A stretch of DNA of 64,000 nt from Arthrobacter sp. UNC362MFTsu5.1 (GTDB taxonomy: Bacteria; Actinomycetota; Actinomycetes; Actinomycetales; Micrococcaceae): contig NZ_JMLE01000006.1 of NCBI RefSeq assembly GCF_000685965.1, positions 124,001 through 188,000 on the forward strand, given 5' to 3'. The position numbers were made by a program, and so were the translations under genes. The notes beneath the pieces are model-generated. The model was not told the origin of the DNA, searched no databases, and was given only the letters and a program-made list of their open reading frames with translations. Position 1 is the stretch's first letter; each line of letters starts with the position of its first letter. Shown here piece after piece: positions 50,902 to 59,997 of this stretch.

Positions 50902-52665
50902 ATGGACGTCACAGCAGACGGTTCAGACAGCTTTGTGATCGGCGTCGACTACGGCACGCTGTCCGGGCGGGCCGTGGTGGTCCGCGTCCGGGACGGCAAG
51001 GAACTGGGCAGCGGTGTGTTTGAGTACCCGCATGCCGTGGTGACGGATGTCCTCCCGGCGGATGTGGCGGGTGACAGTGCCGCGCGGCTGCCCGGCGAAT
51101 GGGCGCTGCAGGTGCCCGACGACTACCGTGACGTGCTGCGCCGGGCGGTGCCCGCCGCCATTGCCGACGCCGGGATCGATCCCGCCGCCGTGGTGGGCAT
51201 CGCCACCGACTTCACGGCCTGCACCATGGTCCCGGTCACGTCCGAGGGCACGCCCCTGAACGAGATTTCCGGCTTCGCCAACCGGCCGCACGCCTACGTG
51301 AAGCTGTGGCGCCACCATGCCGCACAGCCGCAGGCGGACCGGATCAACGCCCTGGCCGCGGAGCGCGGCGAAAACTGGTTGCCGCGCTACGGCGGGCTCA
51401 TCTCCTCCGAATGGGAGTTCGCCAAGGGACTCCAGCTGCTGGAGGAGGACCCGGAAGCCTACGCTGCCATGGACCACTGGGTGGAGGCGGCCGACTGGAT
51501 CGTCTGGCAGCTGTGCGGCAACTACGTCCGCAACGCCTGCACCGCCGGTTACAAGGGCATCTACCAGGACGGCCGCTATCCGTCCGAGGAATTCCTGTCC
51601 GCCCTGAACCCGGACTTCAAGGACTTCGTCAGTTCCAAGCTGGAGCACACCATCGGGCGGCTCGGCGATGCAGCCGGCTTCCTGACGGCAGAAGCCGCTG
51701 CCTGGACCGGGCTTCCGGAAGGCATCGCCGTCGCGGTGGGCAACGTTGACGCCCACGTCACGGCACCGGCAGCGAAGGCGGTGGAGCCCGGCCAGCTGGT
51801 GGCCATCATGGGCACCTCCACCTGCCACGTCATGAACGGCGCCGTACTCCGTGAAGTCCCGGGCATGTGCGGCGTGGTGGACGGCGGAATCGTGGACGGA
51901 CTGTGGGGCTACGAAGCCGGCCAAAGCGGCGTGGGGGACATCTTCGGCTGGTTCACCGGCAACGGCGTCCCGCCCGAATACCACCAGGCTGCCGCCGAAC
52001 AGGGGGTGGGCATCCACGAGTACCTCACGGAACTGGCCTCCCGCCAGGCCATCGGCGAACACGGGCTCATCGCCCTGGACTGGCACTCGGGCAACCGCTC
52101 GGTGCTGGTGGACCACGAACTCTCCGGGGTTGTGGTGGGCCAGACGCTGGCAACGCGCCCCGAGGACACCTACCGCGCGCTGCTGGAAGCCACGGCGTTC
52201 GGCACCCGCACCATTGTCGACGCCTTCCGGGACTCGGGCGTGCCGGTCAAGGAATTCATCGTCGCCGGCGGCCTGCTGAAGAACAAGCTCCTCATGCAGA
52301 TCTACGCGGACGTCACCGGCCTGCCGCTCTCCACCATCGGCTCAACCCAGGGGCCCGCGCTTGGCTCGGCCATCCACGCCGCCGTCGCGGCCGGCAGATA
52401 CCCGGACATCCGGGCTGCCGCAGCCGCCATGGGTTCGGAGCCCGGCGGGATCTATATTCCGATTCCGGAAAATGTTGCCGCCTACGAGGAACTCTTCCGC
52501 GAGTACCGCACCCTGCACGACTACTTCGGCCGCGGCACCAACAGTGTGATGCACCGGCTCAAAGCCATCCAGCGCGCGGCGAAGCCGTCGTTTGCGGCAG
52601 CCGCCGGGCAGGATGCCGCCGGGCAGGCAGCGGCCGAACCGTCCGCAAAGCAGGTGTCCGCATGA
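50902..52665 (+). CDS. araB: Ribulokinase
   Basis: 587 residues from ATG 50902, with GGAGGA 4 bases upstream; the longer frame from 50860 would start inside the operator. FGGY-family kinase that phosphorylates L-ribulose. Seen: IGVDYGTLSGRAVVV, GIATDFTACTMVPV, GLISSEWEFAKGLQLL, MGTSTCHVMNG, GYEAGQSGVGDIFGWF, and IVAGGLLKNKLLMQIYADVTGLPL. The Ala/Gly-rich tail is dispensable-looking. The 3' end overlaps araD by 4 bases. Confidence 0.96.
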   Translation: MDVTADGSDSFVIGVDYGTLSGRAVVVRVRDGKELGSGVFEYPHAVVTDVLPADVAGDSAARLPGEWALQVPDDYRDVLRRAVPAAIADAGIDPAAVVGIATDFTACTMVPVTSEGTPLNEISGFANRPHAYVKLWRHHAAQPQADRINALAAERGENWLPRYGGLISSEWEFAKGLQLLEEDPEAYAAMDHWVEAADWIVWQLCGNYVRNACTAGYKGIYQDGRYPSEEFLSALNPDFKDFVSSKLEHTIGRLGDAAGFLTAEAAAWTGLPEGIAVAVGNVDAHVTAPAAKAVEPGQLVAIMGTSTCHVMNGAVLREVPGMCGVVDGGIVDGLWGYEAGQSGVGDIFGWFTGNGVPPEYHQAAAEQGVGIHEYLTELASRQAIGEHGLIALDWHSGNRSVLVDHELSGVVVGQTLATRPEDTYRALLEATAFGTRTIVDAFRDSGVPVKEFIVAGGLLKNKLLMQIYADVTGLPLSTIGSTQGPALGSAIHAAVAAGRYPDIRAAAAAMGSEPGGIYIPIPENVAAYEELFREYRTLHDYFGRGTNSVMHRLKAIQRAAKPSFAAAAGQDAAGQAAAEPSAKQVSA

Positions 52666-53342
52666 GCGACCTCCTGGAAACCATCGCCCGGGTCCGCCGC
52701 GAAGTCTGCGATCTCCACGCCGAACTCACCCGCTATGAGCTGGTGGTGTGGACGGCCGGCAACGTCTCGGCCCGGGTTCCCGGCCGGGACCTGATGGTCA
52801 TCAAGCCGTCCGGTGTCTCCTATGCGGACCTCACTCCCGAGAGCATGGTGGTCACGGACCTCTACGGCGTCCCCGCGGAGGGCGGGTGGGGCAACCCGCC
52901 GTTCTCGCCGTCGTCGGACACTGCCGCGCATGCATACGTCTACCGGCATATGCCGGAAGTGGGCGGCGTGGTGCACACGCACTCCACGTACGCCACGGCG
53001 TGGGCGGCCCGCGGCGAAGCGATCCCGTGCGTCCTCACCATGATGAGCGACGAGTTCGGCGGCAGCATTCCGGTGGGCCCTTTCGCCCTGATCGGCGACG
53101 ACTCGATCGGCCAGGGAATCGTGGAGACGCTGCGCAACTCCACCTCTCCGGCGGTTCTGATGCAGAACCACGGCCCGTTCACCATCGGCAAGGATGCCCG
53201 CTCCGCGGTCAAGGCCGCCGTGATGTGCGAGGAAGTGGCACGCACCGTGCATATCTCCCGCCAGCTGGGCGAACCGCTGCCCATCGACCAGGGCAGCATC
53301 GAATCCCTCTACGCCCGCTACCAGAACGTCTACGGCCAATAG
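52662..53342 (+). CDS. araD: L-ribulose-5-phosphate 4-epimerase
   Basis: 226 residues from ATG 52662, overlapping araB by 4 bases. Class II aldolase fold. Zinc ligands are His96 and His98 equivalents in VVHTHSTYATAWAA and a later His in LMQNHGPFTIG; GNVSARVPGRDLMVIKPSGVSY binds the phosphate. It converts L-ribulose-5-P to D-xylulose-5-P. The chain is of normal length. araA follows after 33 bases. Confidence 0.95.
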   Translation: MSDLLETIARVRREVCDLHAELTRYELVVWTAGNVSARVPGRDLMVIKPSGVSYADLTPESMVVTDLYGVPAEGGWGNPPFSPSSDTAAHAYVYRHMPEVGGVVHTHSTYATAWAARGEAIPCVLTMMSDEFGGSIPVGPFALIGDDSIGQGIVETLRNSTSPAVLMQNHGPFTIGKDARSAVKAAVMCEEVARTVHISRQLGEPLPIDQGSIESLYARYQNVYGQ

Positions 53343-53375
53343 CGCCGGCCACCCCACTTCTCCAGGAGAACCCCC

Positions 53376-54911
53376 ATGAGCAACACCACCAACACGTCTG
53401 CCAACAGAACTTCGCTCGAACAGTACGAGGTCTGGTTCCTCACTGGCAGCCAGCACCTCTACGGCGAGGATGTCCTCAAGCAGGTCGCCGCGCAGTCGCA
53501 GGAGATTGCCAGCGTGCTGAACGAATCCTCCGATGTTCCGGTCAAGGTGGTCTGGAAGCCGGTCCTCACGGATTCGGACGCCATCCGCCGCACCGCCCTG
53601 GAAGCCAACTCGGACGATTCCGTGATCGGCGTGACGGCCTGGATGCACACGTTCAGCCCCGCCAAGATGTGGATCCAGGGCCTGGACCTGCTGCGGAAGC
53701 CGCTGCTGCACCTGCACACCCAGGCCAACGTTGAGCTGCCCTGGGCGGACATCGACTTCGACTTCATGAACCTCAACCAGGCAGCCCACGGCGACCGTGA
53801 ATTCGGCTACATACAGTCCCGCCTGGGCATTCCCCGCAAGACCGTGGTGGGCCACGTATCCAACCCGGAGGTGACCCGGCAGGTGGGCGTCTGGCAGCGG
53901 GCTTCAGCCGGCTGGGCCGCGGTCCGCACGCTGAAACTGACCCGCTTCGGCGACAACATGCGCAACGTGGCCGTCACCGAAGGTGACAAGACCGAAGCCG
54001 AGCTGCGCTTCGGCGTTTCGGTGAACACCTGGTCCGTTAACGAGCTCGCCGACGCCGTGCACGGCGCTGCCGAGTCCGATGTCGACGCCCTCGTTGCCGA
54101 GTACGAGCGCCTCTACGACGTGGTCCCGGAACTGAAGGCCGGGGGAGCGCGGCACGAGTCGCTCCGCTACAGTGCGCGGATCGAACTGGGCCTGCGAGGC
54201 TTCCTCGAAGCCAACGGCTCCGCCGCGTTCACCACCTCCTTCGAGGACCTGGGCGAACTGCGCCAGCTGCCCGGCATGGCCGTACAGCGGCTGATGGCCG
54301 ACGGCTACGGCTTCGGCGCCGAGGGCGACTGGAAGACGGCCATCCTGGTCCGCGCGGCCAAAGTCATGGGCTCCGGACTTCCCGGCGGCGCCTCCCTGAT
54401 GGAGGACTACACGTATCACCTCACCCCCGGCGCGGAGAAGATCCTGGGCGCGCACATGCTGGAGGTCTGCCCGTCGCTGACCGCCACGAAGCCGCGCGTC
54501 GAGATCCACCCGCTGGGCATCGGCGGCAAGGAAGACCCCGTCCGGATGGTCTTCGACACAGACGCCGGCCCCGGCGTCGTGGTGGCCCTGTCCGACATGC
54601 GTGACCGTTTCCGCCTCGTGGCGAACGCCGTCGACGTCGTGGACCTGGACGAGCCGCTGCCCAACCTGCCGGTGGCACGGGCGCTGTGGAGCCCGAAGCC
54701 CGACTTTGCCACCTCCGCCGCTGCCTGGCTGACCGCCGGAGCAGCCCACCACACGGTGCTCTCCACCCAGGTGGGCATGGACGTGTTCGAGGACTTCGCC
54801 GAAATCGCGAAGACCGAACTGCTGGCCATTGACGAAGGCACCACCATCAAGCAGTTCAAGAAGGAATTGAACTGGAACGCGGCCTATTACAAGCTGGCCG
54901 GCGGGCTTTAG
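53376..54911 (+). CDS. araA: L-arabinose isomerase
   Basis: 511 residues. It isomerises L-arabinose to L-ribulose. The N-terminal [12 protein letters not shown], the active-site segments [20 protein letters not shown] and [13 protein letters not shown], and [12 protein letters not shown] with the metal-binding His are typical. AGGAG lies upstream of the ATG (CTCCAGGAGAACCCCC). The last gene of the araBDA operon; a 10-bp hairpin without T run (54925-54959) lies at the converging end with the protease gene. Confidence 0.97.
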   Translation: MSNTTNTSANRTSLEQYEVWFLTGSQHLYGEDVLKQVAAQSQEIASVLNESSDVPVKVVWKPVLTDSDAIRRTALEANSDDSVIGVTAWMHTFSPAKMWIQGLDLLRKPLLHLHTQANVELPWADIDFDFMNLNQAAHGDREFGYIQSRLGIPRKTVVGHVSNPEVTRQVGVWQRASAGWAAVRTLKLTRFGDNMRNVAVTEGDKTEAELRFGVSVNTWSVNELADAVHGAAESDVDALVAEYERLYDVVPELKAGGARHESLRYSARIELGLRGFLEANGSAAFTTSFEDLGELRQLPGMAVQRLMADGYGFGAEGDWKTAILVRAAKVMGSGLPGGASLMEDYTYHLTPGAEKILGAHMLEVCPSLTATKPRVEIHPLGIGGKEDPVRMVFDTDAGPGVVVALSDMRDRFRLVANAVDVVDLDEPLPNLPVARALWSPKPDFATSAAAWLTAGAAHHTVLSTQVGMDVFEDFAEIAKTELLAIDEGTTIKQFKKELNWNAAYYKLAGGL

Positions 54912-54924
54912 GGCCCGCGCACGT

Positions 54925-54959
54925 GCCGCCCGTCAGCCTTCCGCGGCGGGACGGGCGGC
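54925..54959. terminator. Possible bidirectional terminator hairpin after araA
   Basis: GCCGCCCGTC and GACGGGCGGC (10 bp) with a 15-base loop lie between the convergent araA and protease genes, overlapping the protease's last codons. No T run, so only weak support. Confidence 0.4.
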
Positions 54960-56033
54960 CAGCGTGACTTTGGCTTCCCTGGATTCCGTGCCCCGGCGGT
55001 AACCCACATTGACCGCCTGCTCCGGGCTCTTGCCGCGGAGCTCGGCCAGCAGGTCCTCCGGAGAGGCCAGCTCCTTGCCGTCCAGGGCGGTGAGTACATC
55101 GCCGGGGCGGATGCCGGCACGGTCCGCCGGTCCGCCGCTGACCACCGAAAGCACCAGGGCGCCCCGGGTGTTCTGGAGCCCCAGGTGTTCGGCAATCTGT
55201 GGGGTGATCCCGCCCGGGCGGAGGCCGATAAAGGCGTGGTCCGCTGTGCCGTCCTCGCGCAGCTGTTCTGCCACCCGGACGGCCGTTGCGGCCGGAATGG
55301 CGAAGCCCAGCGCCACGGCGCCGGACTGCGGCGGAATGTACGCCTCACTGATGCCGATCACCTCGCCCCGGGAATTGACGACGGCGCCGCCGGAGTTCCC
55401 GGGGCTGATGGCGGCGTCGGTCTGGATCAGGTCCACCAGTGACTGGCTGCTGGCCGCCGAGCCGGGGATCTCGCGGTGCAGTCCGGAGATGATCCCTGCC
55501 GTCGCCGTGTTCTCGAAGCCCAGCGGCGAGCCGATCACGACGGCCAGCTCACCCACCCGCGGAAGGTCGGACTGGAACTTCGCCGCCGGAAGCCCGGTGC
55601 GCTTGGCCTCCACGAGGGCCAGGTCCGAAATGGCGTCCGTGGCCTTGACCGTCCCGGCAACGCGCTGGCCGTCGGCAAAAGCAACCTCCACGTCAGTGTT
55701 GCCGCGCACCACATGCTCATTGGTGAGGATCAGCCCCTCGGCCGCGAAGACCACGCCGCTGCCCACGCCGCCGTCGGTCAGGATGGTGACAACCGAAGGC
55801 TGGACGTTCTCCACGATGGTCGGAATGTCCGCGGCGGTCTGTGGTGTGCCGGGCTGTGTTCCGCCCGGCTGGGCGGGCTGGGCCGGTGTGCTGGCGGCGG
55901 ACGTTGTGGCGGACGTGGGGCGCTGGCCCGGCGGCGGACTCGCCGTGCAGCCGGCCAGCGCCAGCCCAAAAACAGCCGCCAGGGCCGCGGCGCGCTGCGC
56001 CGCACCGGGCATTCCGGTATTCCAGGTACTCAT
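54933..56033 (-). CDS. HtrA/DegP-like serine protease lipoprotein with PDZ domain
   Basis: 366 residues. Lipobox LAGC at Cys29, a Thr/Pro/Ala/Gln-rich stalk (30-68), a trypsin-like domain with His107 (LTNEHVV), Asp137 (ISDLALV) and Ser214 (PGNSGGAV), and a PDZ domain (about 265-355, GPADRAGIRPGDVLTALDG). It acts outside the membrane in envelope protein quality control. It sits on the opposite strand between arabinose genes and shares its promoter region with the arabinofuranosidase gene; no functional link is evident. Confidence 0.92.
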   Translation of the reverse strand: MSTWNTGMPGAAQRAAALAAVFGLALAGCTASPPPGQRPTSATTSAASTPAQPAQPGGTQPGTPQTAADIPTIVENVQPSVVTILTDGGVGSGVVFAAEGLILTNEHVVRGNTDVEVAFADGQRVAGTVKATDAISDLALVEAKRTGLPAAKFQSDLPRVGELAVVIGSPLGFENTATAGIISGLHREIPGSAASSQSLVDLIQTDAAISPGNSGGAVVNSRGEVIGISEAYIPPQSGAVALGFAIPAATAVRVAEQLREDGTADHAFIGLRPGGITPQIAEHLGLQNTRGALVLSVVSGGPADRAGIRPGDVLTALDGKELASPEDLLAELRGKSPEQAVNVGYRRGTESREAKVTLAARPAAEG

Positions 56034-56124
56034 CAGGCTGCCTTTCCTTCGTCCAGGGGTCGACAGAACCGGCGTGTCCGCGGCCGTCCCTTGACGGCAG
56101 CGCCTTCACCACCAAGAATAGATT

Positions 56125-56138
56125 TCTATAACGTTGTA
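56125..56138. promoter_or_regulatory. LacI-type operator before the arabinofuranosidase gene
   Basis: TCTATAACGTTGTA is found here and again at 58799-58812. The core TATAAC-GTTGTA is an inverted repeat with one mismatch and a central CG, as LacI-family operators have. It lies 27-40 bases before the GTG at 56165. Confidence 0.7.
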
Positions 56139-56164
56139 GAGACCGAGAGAACGAGGATGTTTAC

Positions 56165-57724
56165 GTGAGTGCAACCGAAAACGCCGCAGGCGAGATGACC
56201 GCCAAGGCAACCGCCAAGATCACCCTGGACCCCGCCTTCACCGTGGGCCCCGTCCGGCGCCGCACCTTCGGCGCTTTCGTGGAGCACCTTGGCCGCTGCG
56301 TCTACACCGGCATCTTCGAGCCGGGCCATCCGACGGCGGACGGGGACGGCTTCCGGGCCGACGTCCTGGAACTCACCCGCGAACTGGGCGTGTCCACCGT
56401 GCGTTACCCCGGCGGCAACTTCGTCTCCGGCTACCGCTGGGAGGACGGTGTGGGGCCGGTGGAGCAGCGCCCGGCGCGCCTCGACCTGGCCTGGCACTCC
56501 ACAGACCCCAACCACGTGGGCGTGGACGAGTTCGCCAAATGGTCCGCCAAGGCCGGCGTCGAACCGATGATGGCCGTGAACCTGGGCACCCGCGGGACGC
56601 AGGAGGCCCTGGACCTGCTGGAATACTGCAACATCGACGGCGGCACGGCCTTTTCCGACCAGCGCCGGGCCAACGGTGCAGAAAACGGCTACGGCATCAA
56701 GATGTGGTGCCTGGGCAATGAGATGGACGGCTTCTGGCAGATCGGCCACAAGAACGCCACCGAATACGGCCGGCTCGCGGCCGACACCGCCCGCGCCATG
56801 CGGATGGTGGACCCTGACCTGGAACTCGTGGCCTGCGGCAGCTCGGCCCCCGGCATGCCCACGTTCGGCGAGTGGGAGCGTGTTGTCCTCACCGAAACGT
56901 ACGAGCTGGTGGACCTGATCTCCGCCCACCAGTACTTCGAGGACTTCGGCGACCTCCAGGAACACCTGTCCTCGGGCCACCGGATGGAGGCATTCATCAA
57001 GGACATCGTGGCCCACATCGACCACGTGAAGTCGGTCAAGAAGTCCGCCAAACAGGTCAACATCTCCTTCGACGAATGGAACGTCTGGCACATGAGCCGC
57101 GACGAATCCAAGGCGCCCACGGGCAAGGACTGGCCGGTGGCCCCCGTGCTGCTCGAGGACCGGTACACCGTCGCGGACGCCGTGGTGGTGGGTGACCTGC
57201 TCATCACCCTGCTCCGCAACACCGACCGCGTGCACTCCGCCAGCCTGGCGCAGCTGGTGAACGTCATTGCCCCCATCATGACCGAACCCGGCGGCCGCGC
57301 CTGGAAGCAGACCACCTTCCACCCGTTCGCGCTCACCTCACAGCACGCCCACGGCACGGTGCTGCAGCTCGCCGTCGAATCCCCGCTGCTCAGCGGAGGG
57401 AAGACCGCGGACTTCGCCGCACTGTCCGCCGTCGCCACGTTCGACGAGGCCTCCGGGCAAGCAGTAGTTTTTGCCGTGAACCGCTCAGCCACAGACGCGC
57501 TCACGCTGGACGCCGCCGTCGCCGGGCTGGGGAACGTCAAGGTTGTTGAGGCGGTCACCTTCGCCAACAAGGACCCCTACTGGCAGGCGACGGCGGACGA
57601 CTCCACCTCAGTGGTTCCCGGCGAAAACGTCAGTGTAAAGCTCGACGGCGGCCGGCTCACCGCCGAACTCCCCGCAGTCTCCTGGAGCATGGTCCGCCTG
57701 GCCGTTGACGGCGCTGCGGGCTAG
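56165..57724 (+). CDS. abfA: Alpha-N-arabinofuranosidase, GH51
   Basis: 519 residues from GTG 56165, no signal peptide, so intracellular. It releases L-arabinose from arabino-oligosaccharides. GH51 motifs: FGAFVEHLGRCVYTGIFEPGHP, VRYPGGNFVSGYRWEDGVGP, the acid/base Glu in WCLGNEMDGFWQIGH, and the nucleophile Glu in ISFDEWNVWH. The product feeds araA-araB-araD. Regulated probably by the second LacI protein through the operator just upstream. Confidence 0.96.
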   Translation: MSATENAAGEMTAKATAKITLDPAFTVGPVRRRTFGAFVEHLGRCVYTGIFEPGHPTADGDGFRADVLELTRELGVSTVRYPGGNFVSGYRWEDGVGPVEQRPARLDLAWHSTDPNHVGVDEFAKWSAKAGVEPMMAVNLGTRGTQEALDLLEYCNIDGGTAFSDQRRANGAENGYGIKMWCLGNEMDGFWQIGHKNATEYGRLAADTARAMRMVDPDLELVACGSSAPGMPTFGEWERVVLTETYELVDLISAHQYFEDFGDLQEHLSSGHRMEAFIKDIVAHIDHVKSVKKSAKQVNISFDEWNVWHMSRDESKAPTGKDWPVAPVLLEDRYTVADAVVVGDLLITLLRNTDRVHSASLAQLVNVIAPIMTEPGGRAWKQTTFHPFALTSQHAHGTVLQLAVESPLLSGGKTADFAALSAVATFDEASGQAVVFAVNRSATDALTLDAAVAGLGNVKVVEAVTFANKDPYWQATADDSTSVVPGENVSVKLDGGRLTAELPAVSWSMVRLAVDGAAG

Positions 57725-57742
57725 GCCGGAAGCGGGCCGGAA

Positions 57743-58741
57743 CTAGCTCTCCAGCAGAGCCGGATCCAGGTGAACGGGGGCGTCCAGGTCGCGAGTGCAG
57801 ACCAGGGCGTCCCCTTCCACGTGCAGCCGCGCCGCGTGGATGCTGGTGCGCTGCTCCCGGACCGCCCGGGCCGGGTCCGCCAGGCCGCTCACCATGTCGG
57901 TGTCCTGCCATTCGGGGTGCGTGAAATAGAAGATGTAGGCGTGATCGCCCTGGGTCACCACATCCGCGTGCCGCCCGTAAGTGGCGTCGTCCGCTCCCGT
58001 GCCGGGTGCGTCCAGGATGAGGCCGTTGTTTGCCTCCTGCCGGGTCCAGGCCAGGCCGTCGGCCGAACGGTGCACCGCCTGGCCGCGCCACTCGTCCACC
58101 ACCATCCAGTACCAGCCGCCCAGCCGGAACACCTTGGGACCTTCGTGTGCGGGCAGCCCGATCGCCTGGCCCTCGGCCCGCCAGCGGCCGTTCGCTTCTT
58201 CCAGGGCACCTTCGCGGACAGCGGACCAGGTGGTGGAGCCGTCCACCTCGTCCTTGAACCAGAGGCGCGCACGGCCGTCCGACACCACGGCGAAGGCGGC
58301 GTCAATGACGTTTTCGGAGCCGGCGTCCACGCGGCCTACGAACTCCCACTGCTCCAGGTCGCTGCTGGTGAAGTGCACCAGCCGGCGCCGGGTCTGCTCG
58401 GCCCAGCTGCCCGGAGCGCCCGCGCCCCAGGTCAGGAACATGTGATATCTGCCGTCGTGCCACACCACTTCCGGCGCCCAGTGGGTGTTCAGGCCGGGGC
58501 ACTCTTCGGGGTCGAGCCCCTCCGCTACGCCGCGGTACTGCCAGGTGGCCCCGGCGTCCGTGGAGACGGCAATTCCGATCCTGGTGCCGGTAATCCAGTC
58601 CACACCGCCGGTGGTGAGCGTGGCGCGCCGGGCCGTGTAGAACATCCACCACTCGGCGGTGCCGCGGCGGTGGATGACAACGGGATCGGCGGCGCCGTCG
58701 AACACGGGGCAGCGGAAGAGGGGCGACGGGGCAAACGGCAT
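57743..58741 (-). CDS. GH43-like five-bladed beta-propeller glycosidase
   Basis: 332 residues from ATG 58741, with AAAGGAA 6 bases upstream; the frame is open to 58960, but that part overlaps the promoter and operators. No signal peptide. FDGAADPVVIHRRGTAEWWMFYTARR near the N-terminus holds the likely catalytic base Asp; WAPEVVWHDGRYHMFLTWG, VIDAAFAVVSDGRARLWFKDE and HEGPKVFRLGGWYWMVVDEW are propeller blades with further acidic residues. It probably trims arabinose- or galactose-containing oligosaccharides. It converges on the GH51 gene with an 18-base gap. Exact family (GH43 or relatives) is uncertain. Confidence 0.8.
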   Translation of the reverse strand: MPFAPSPLFRCPVFDGAADPVVIHRRGTAEWWMFYTARRATLTTGGVDWITGTRIGIAVSTDAGATWQYRGVAEGLDPEECPGLNTHWAPEVVWHDGRYHMFLTWGAGAPGSWAEQTRRRLVHFTSSDLEQWEFVGRVDAGSENVIDAAFAVVSDGRARLWFKDEVDGSTTWSAVREGALEEANGRWRAEGQAIGLPAHEGPKVFRLGGWYWMVVDEWRGQAVHRSADGLAWTRQEANNGLILDAPGTGADDATYGRHADVVTQGDHAYIFYFTHPEWQDTDMVSGLADPARAVREQRTSIHAARLHVEGDALVCTRDLDAPVHLDPALLES

Positions 58742-58798
58742 TGCTGTTCCTTTGGGATCTGCCGGACCGGCCGGCCCGGATGCTGCTGACCCGCCAAC

Positions 58799-58812
58799 TC
58801 TATAACGTTGTA
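58799..58812. promoter_or_regulatory. Second copy of the LacI-type operator, before the GH43-like and LacI genes
   Basis: Same TCTATAACGTTGTA as at 56125. It stands 58-71 bases before the GH43-like start on the minus strand and in the divergent promoter region of the LacI gene. A weaker copy TGCAACGATGTA (9 of 12 matches) lies at 58846-58857, nearer the LacI start, and may give autoregulation. Confidence 0.7.
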
Positions 58813-58889
58813 TATCCTGTGGACAGGGCAAAACCGGGGCCCGTCTGCAACGATGTAGCTGAAAGTGTTGCCGGGGAAGGGAATCACCT

Positions 58890-59894
58890 GTGGCTGTGAC
58901 CATGAACGACGTTGCGCGCGCCGCCGGCGTCTCGTTGAAGACCGTGTCCAATGTGCTCAACGATTACGAGTTCATCCGGCCGGCCACCAAGCAGAAGGTC
59001 CTTGATGCCATTGCGGAACTCGGCTACGAAGCCAACCTGACGGCCCGCAGCCTGCGCTCCGGGAAAAGCCGCATGCTGGGGCTGGTGCTGTCCGATCTCT
59101 CCGTGCCCTACTACGCGGAACTGGCCTCCCGGCTGATGAGCATCGCCACCGGCCGCGGCTACCGGGTCCTGGTGGAACAATCCGGGGCGGAGGCGGCGCA
59201 CGAGTTGAGCGCGCTGCAGGGCCCGTTCCGCCAGCTAACGGACGGCCTGCTGTTCACCCCGCTGGCCCTCGACGCCGGGACCATCGCCGCGCGGCAGGGC
59301 ACCAAGCCGATCGTGATGCTGGGCGAACACATCACGGACCCGCGGTTCGACCTGGTAACCATGAAAAACTCCGAGGCCGCGGCGGCAATCACGGCCCATC
59401 TCCTCGCAGGCGGCCGACGCCGGATTGCGGTCCTGGGCGCGGCTGCAGGGGACACCACGGACAGCCCGGGCCTGCGCCTTAACGGGTACAAACAGGCGCT
59501 GGAGGCTGCGGGGGTGGAGTTCGATCCCGCCCTGGTGGTGCAGTGCGACTGGCGCCGCGACGGCGGGGCCTCCGCCGTCGTCGGCCTGGCCCGCAGCGGC
59601 GTCCGGTTCGACGCCGTCTTCGGCCTGAATGACGCAATCGCCCTGGGTGCCATGCACGAGTTGCTGATCCGCGGCATCAAGGTGCCGGACGACGTGGCGG
59701 TGGCAGGCTTTGATGACATCGACGAGGCCCGTTTCGCGTCGCCGTCCCTCACCACGGTGTCGCCAGGCATGGAGGAAATAGCCGAGCGGTCCATCAAGCT
59801 GCTCATCGACCGGATCGAGGGTGCGGAGCCGGCGGCCGGCGGGGTCCACGTGGAGGCGGGGTTCGAGCTGAAGGTACGGGACTCGGCGCCGTAA
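58890..59894 (+). CDS. LacI-family regulator of the arabinoside hydrolase genes
   Basis: 334 residues from GTG 58890, with AAGGGAA upstream. HTH MNDVARAAGVSLKTVSNVLNDYEFIRPATKQKVLDAIAELGYEANLTARSLRSGKS and effector domain (LGLVLSDLSVPYYAELASRL ... VAVAGFDDIDEARFASPSLTTVSPGMEEIAERSIKLLIDRI). The shared TATAACGTTGTA sites before the GH51, GH43-like and its own gene are its likely targets, making it a separate regulon from the araBDA regulator. Ligand unknown, probably an arabinose-derived sugar. Confidence 0.9.
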   Translation: MAVTMNDVARAAGVSLKTVSNVLNDYEFIRPATKQKVLDAIAELGYEANLTARSLRSGKSRMLGLVLSDLSVPYYAELASRLMSIATGRGYRVLVEQSGAEAAHELSALQGPFRQLTDGLLFTPLALDAGTIAARQGTKPIVMLGEHITDPRFDLVTMKNSEAAAAITAHLLAGGRRRIAVLGAAAGDTTDSPGLRLNGYKQALEAAGVEFDPALVVQCDWRRDGGASAVVGLARSGVRFDAVFGLNDAIALGAMHELLIRGIKVPDDVAVAGFDDIDEARFASPSLTTVSPGMEEIAERSIKLLIDRIEGAEPAAGGVHVEAGFELKVRDSAP

Positions 59895-59952
59895 CGTTCG
59901 CTCAATTACCTCACGTTTAGTTTGCTTAATTCAGGTGCGTGGGTGATCCTCT

Positions 59953-59973
59953 TATAAGGCAAGCCTAACCTTG
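59953..59973 (+). promoter_or_regulatory. DtxR/IdeR-type iron box overlapping the efeU promoter
   Basis: TAAGGCAAGCCTAACCTTG (59955-59973) agrees with the iron-box consensus at about 13 of 19 positions, with a perfect CTAACCT half. A -10-like TATAAG (59953-59958) overlaps it, so iron-loaded repressor would block the operon. Confidence 0.65.
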
Positions 59974-59997
59974 GCTGCGATATCTGAGGCTCCACGA

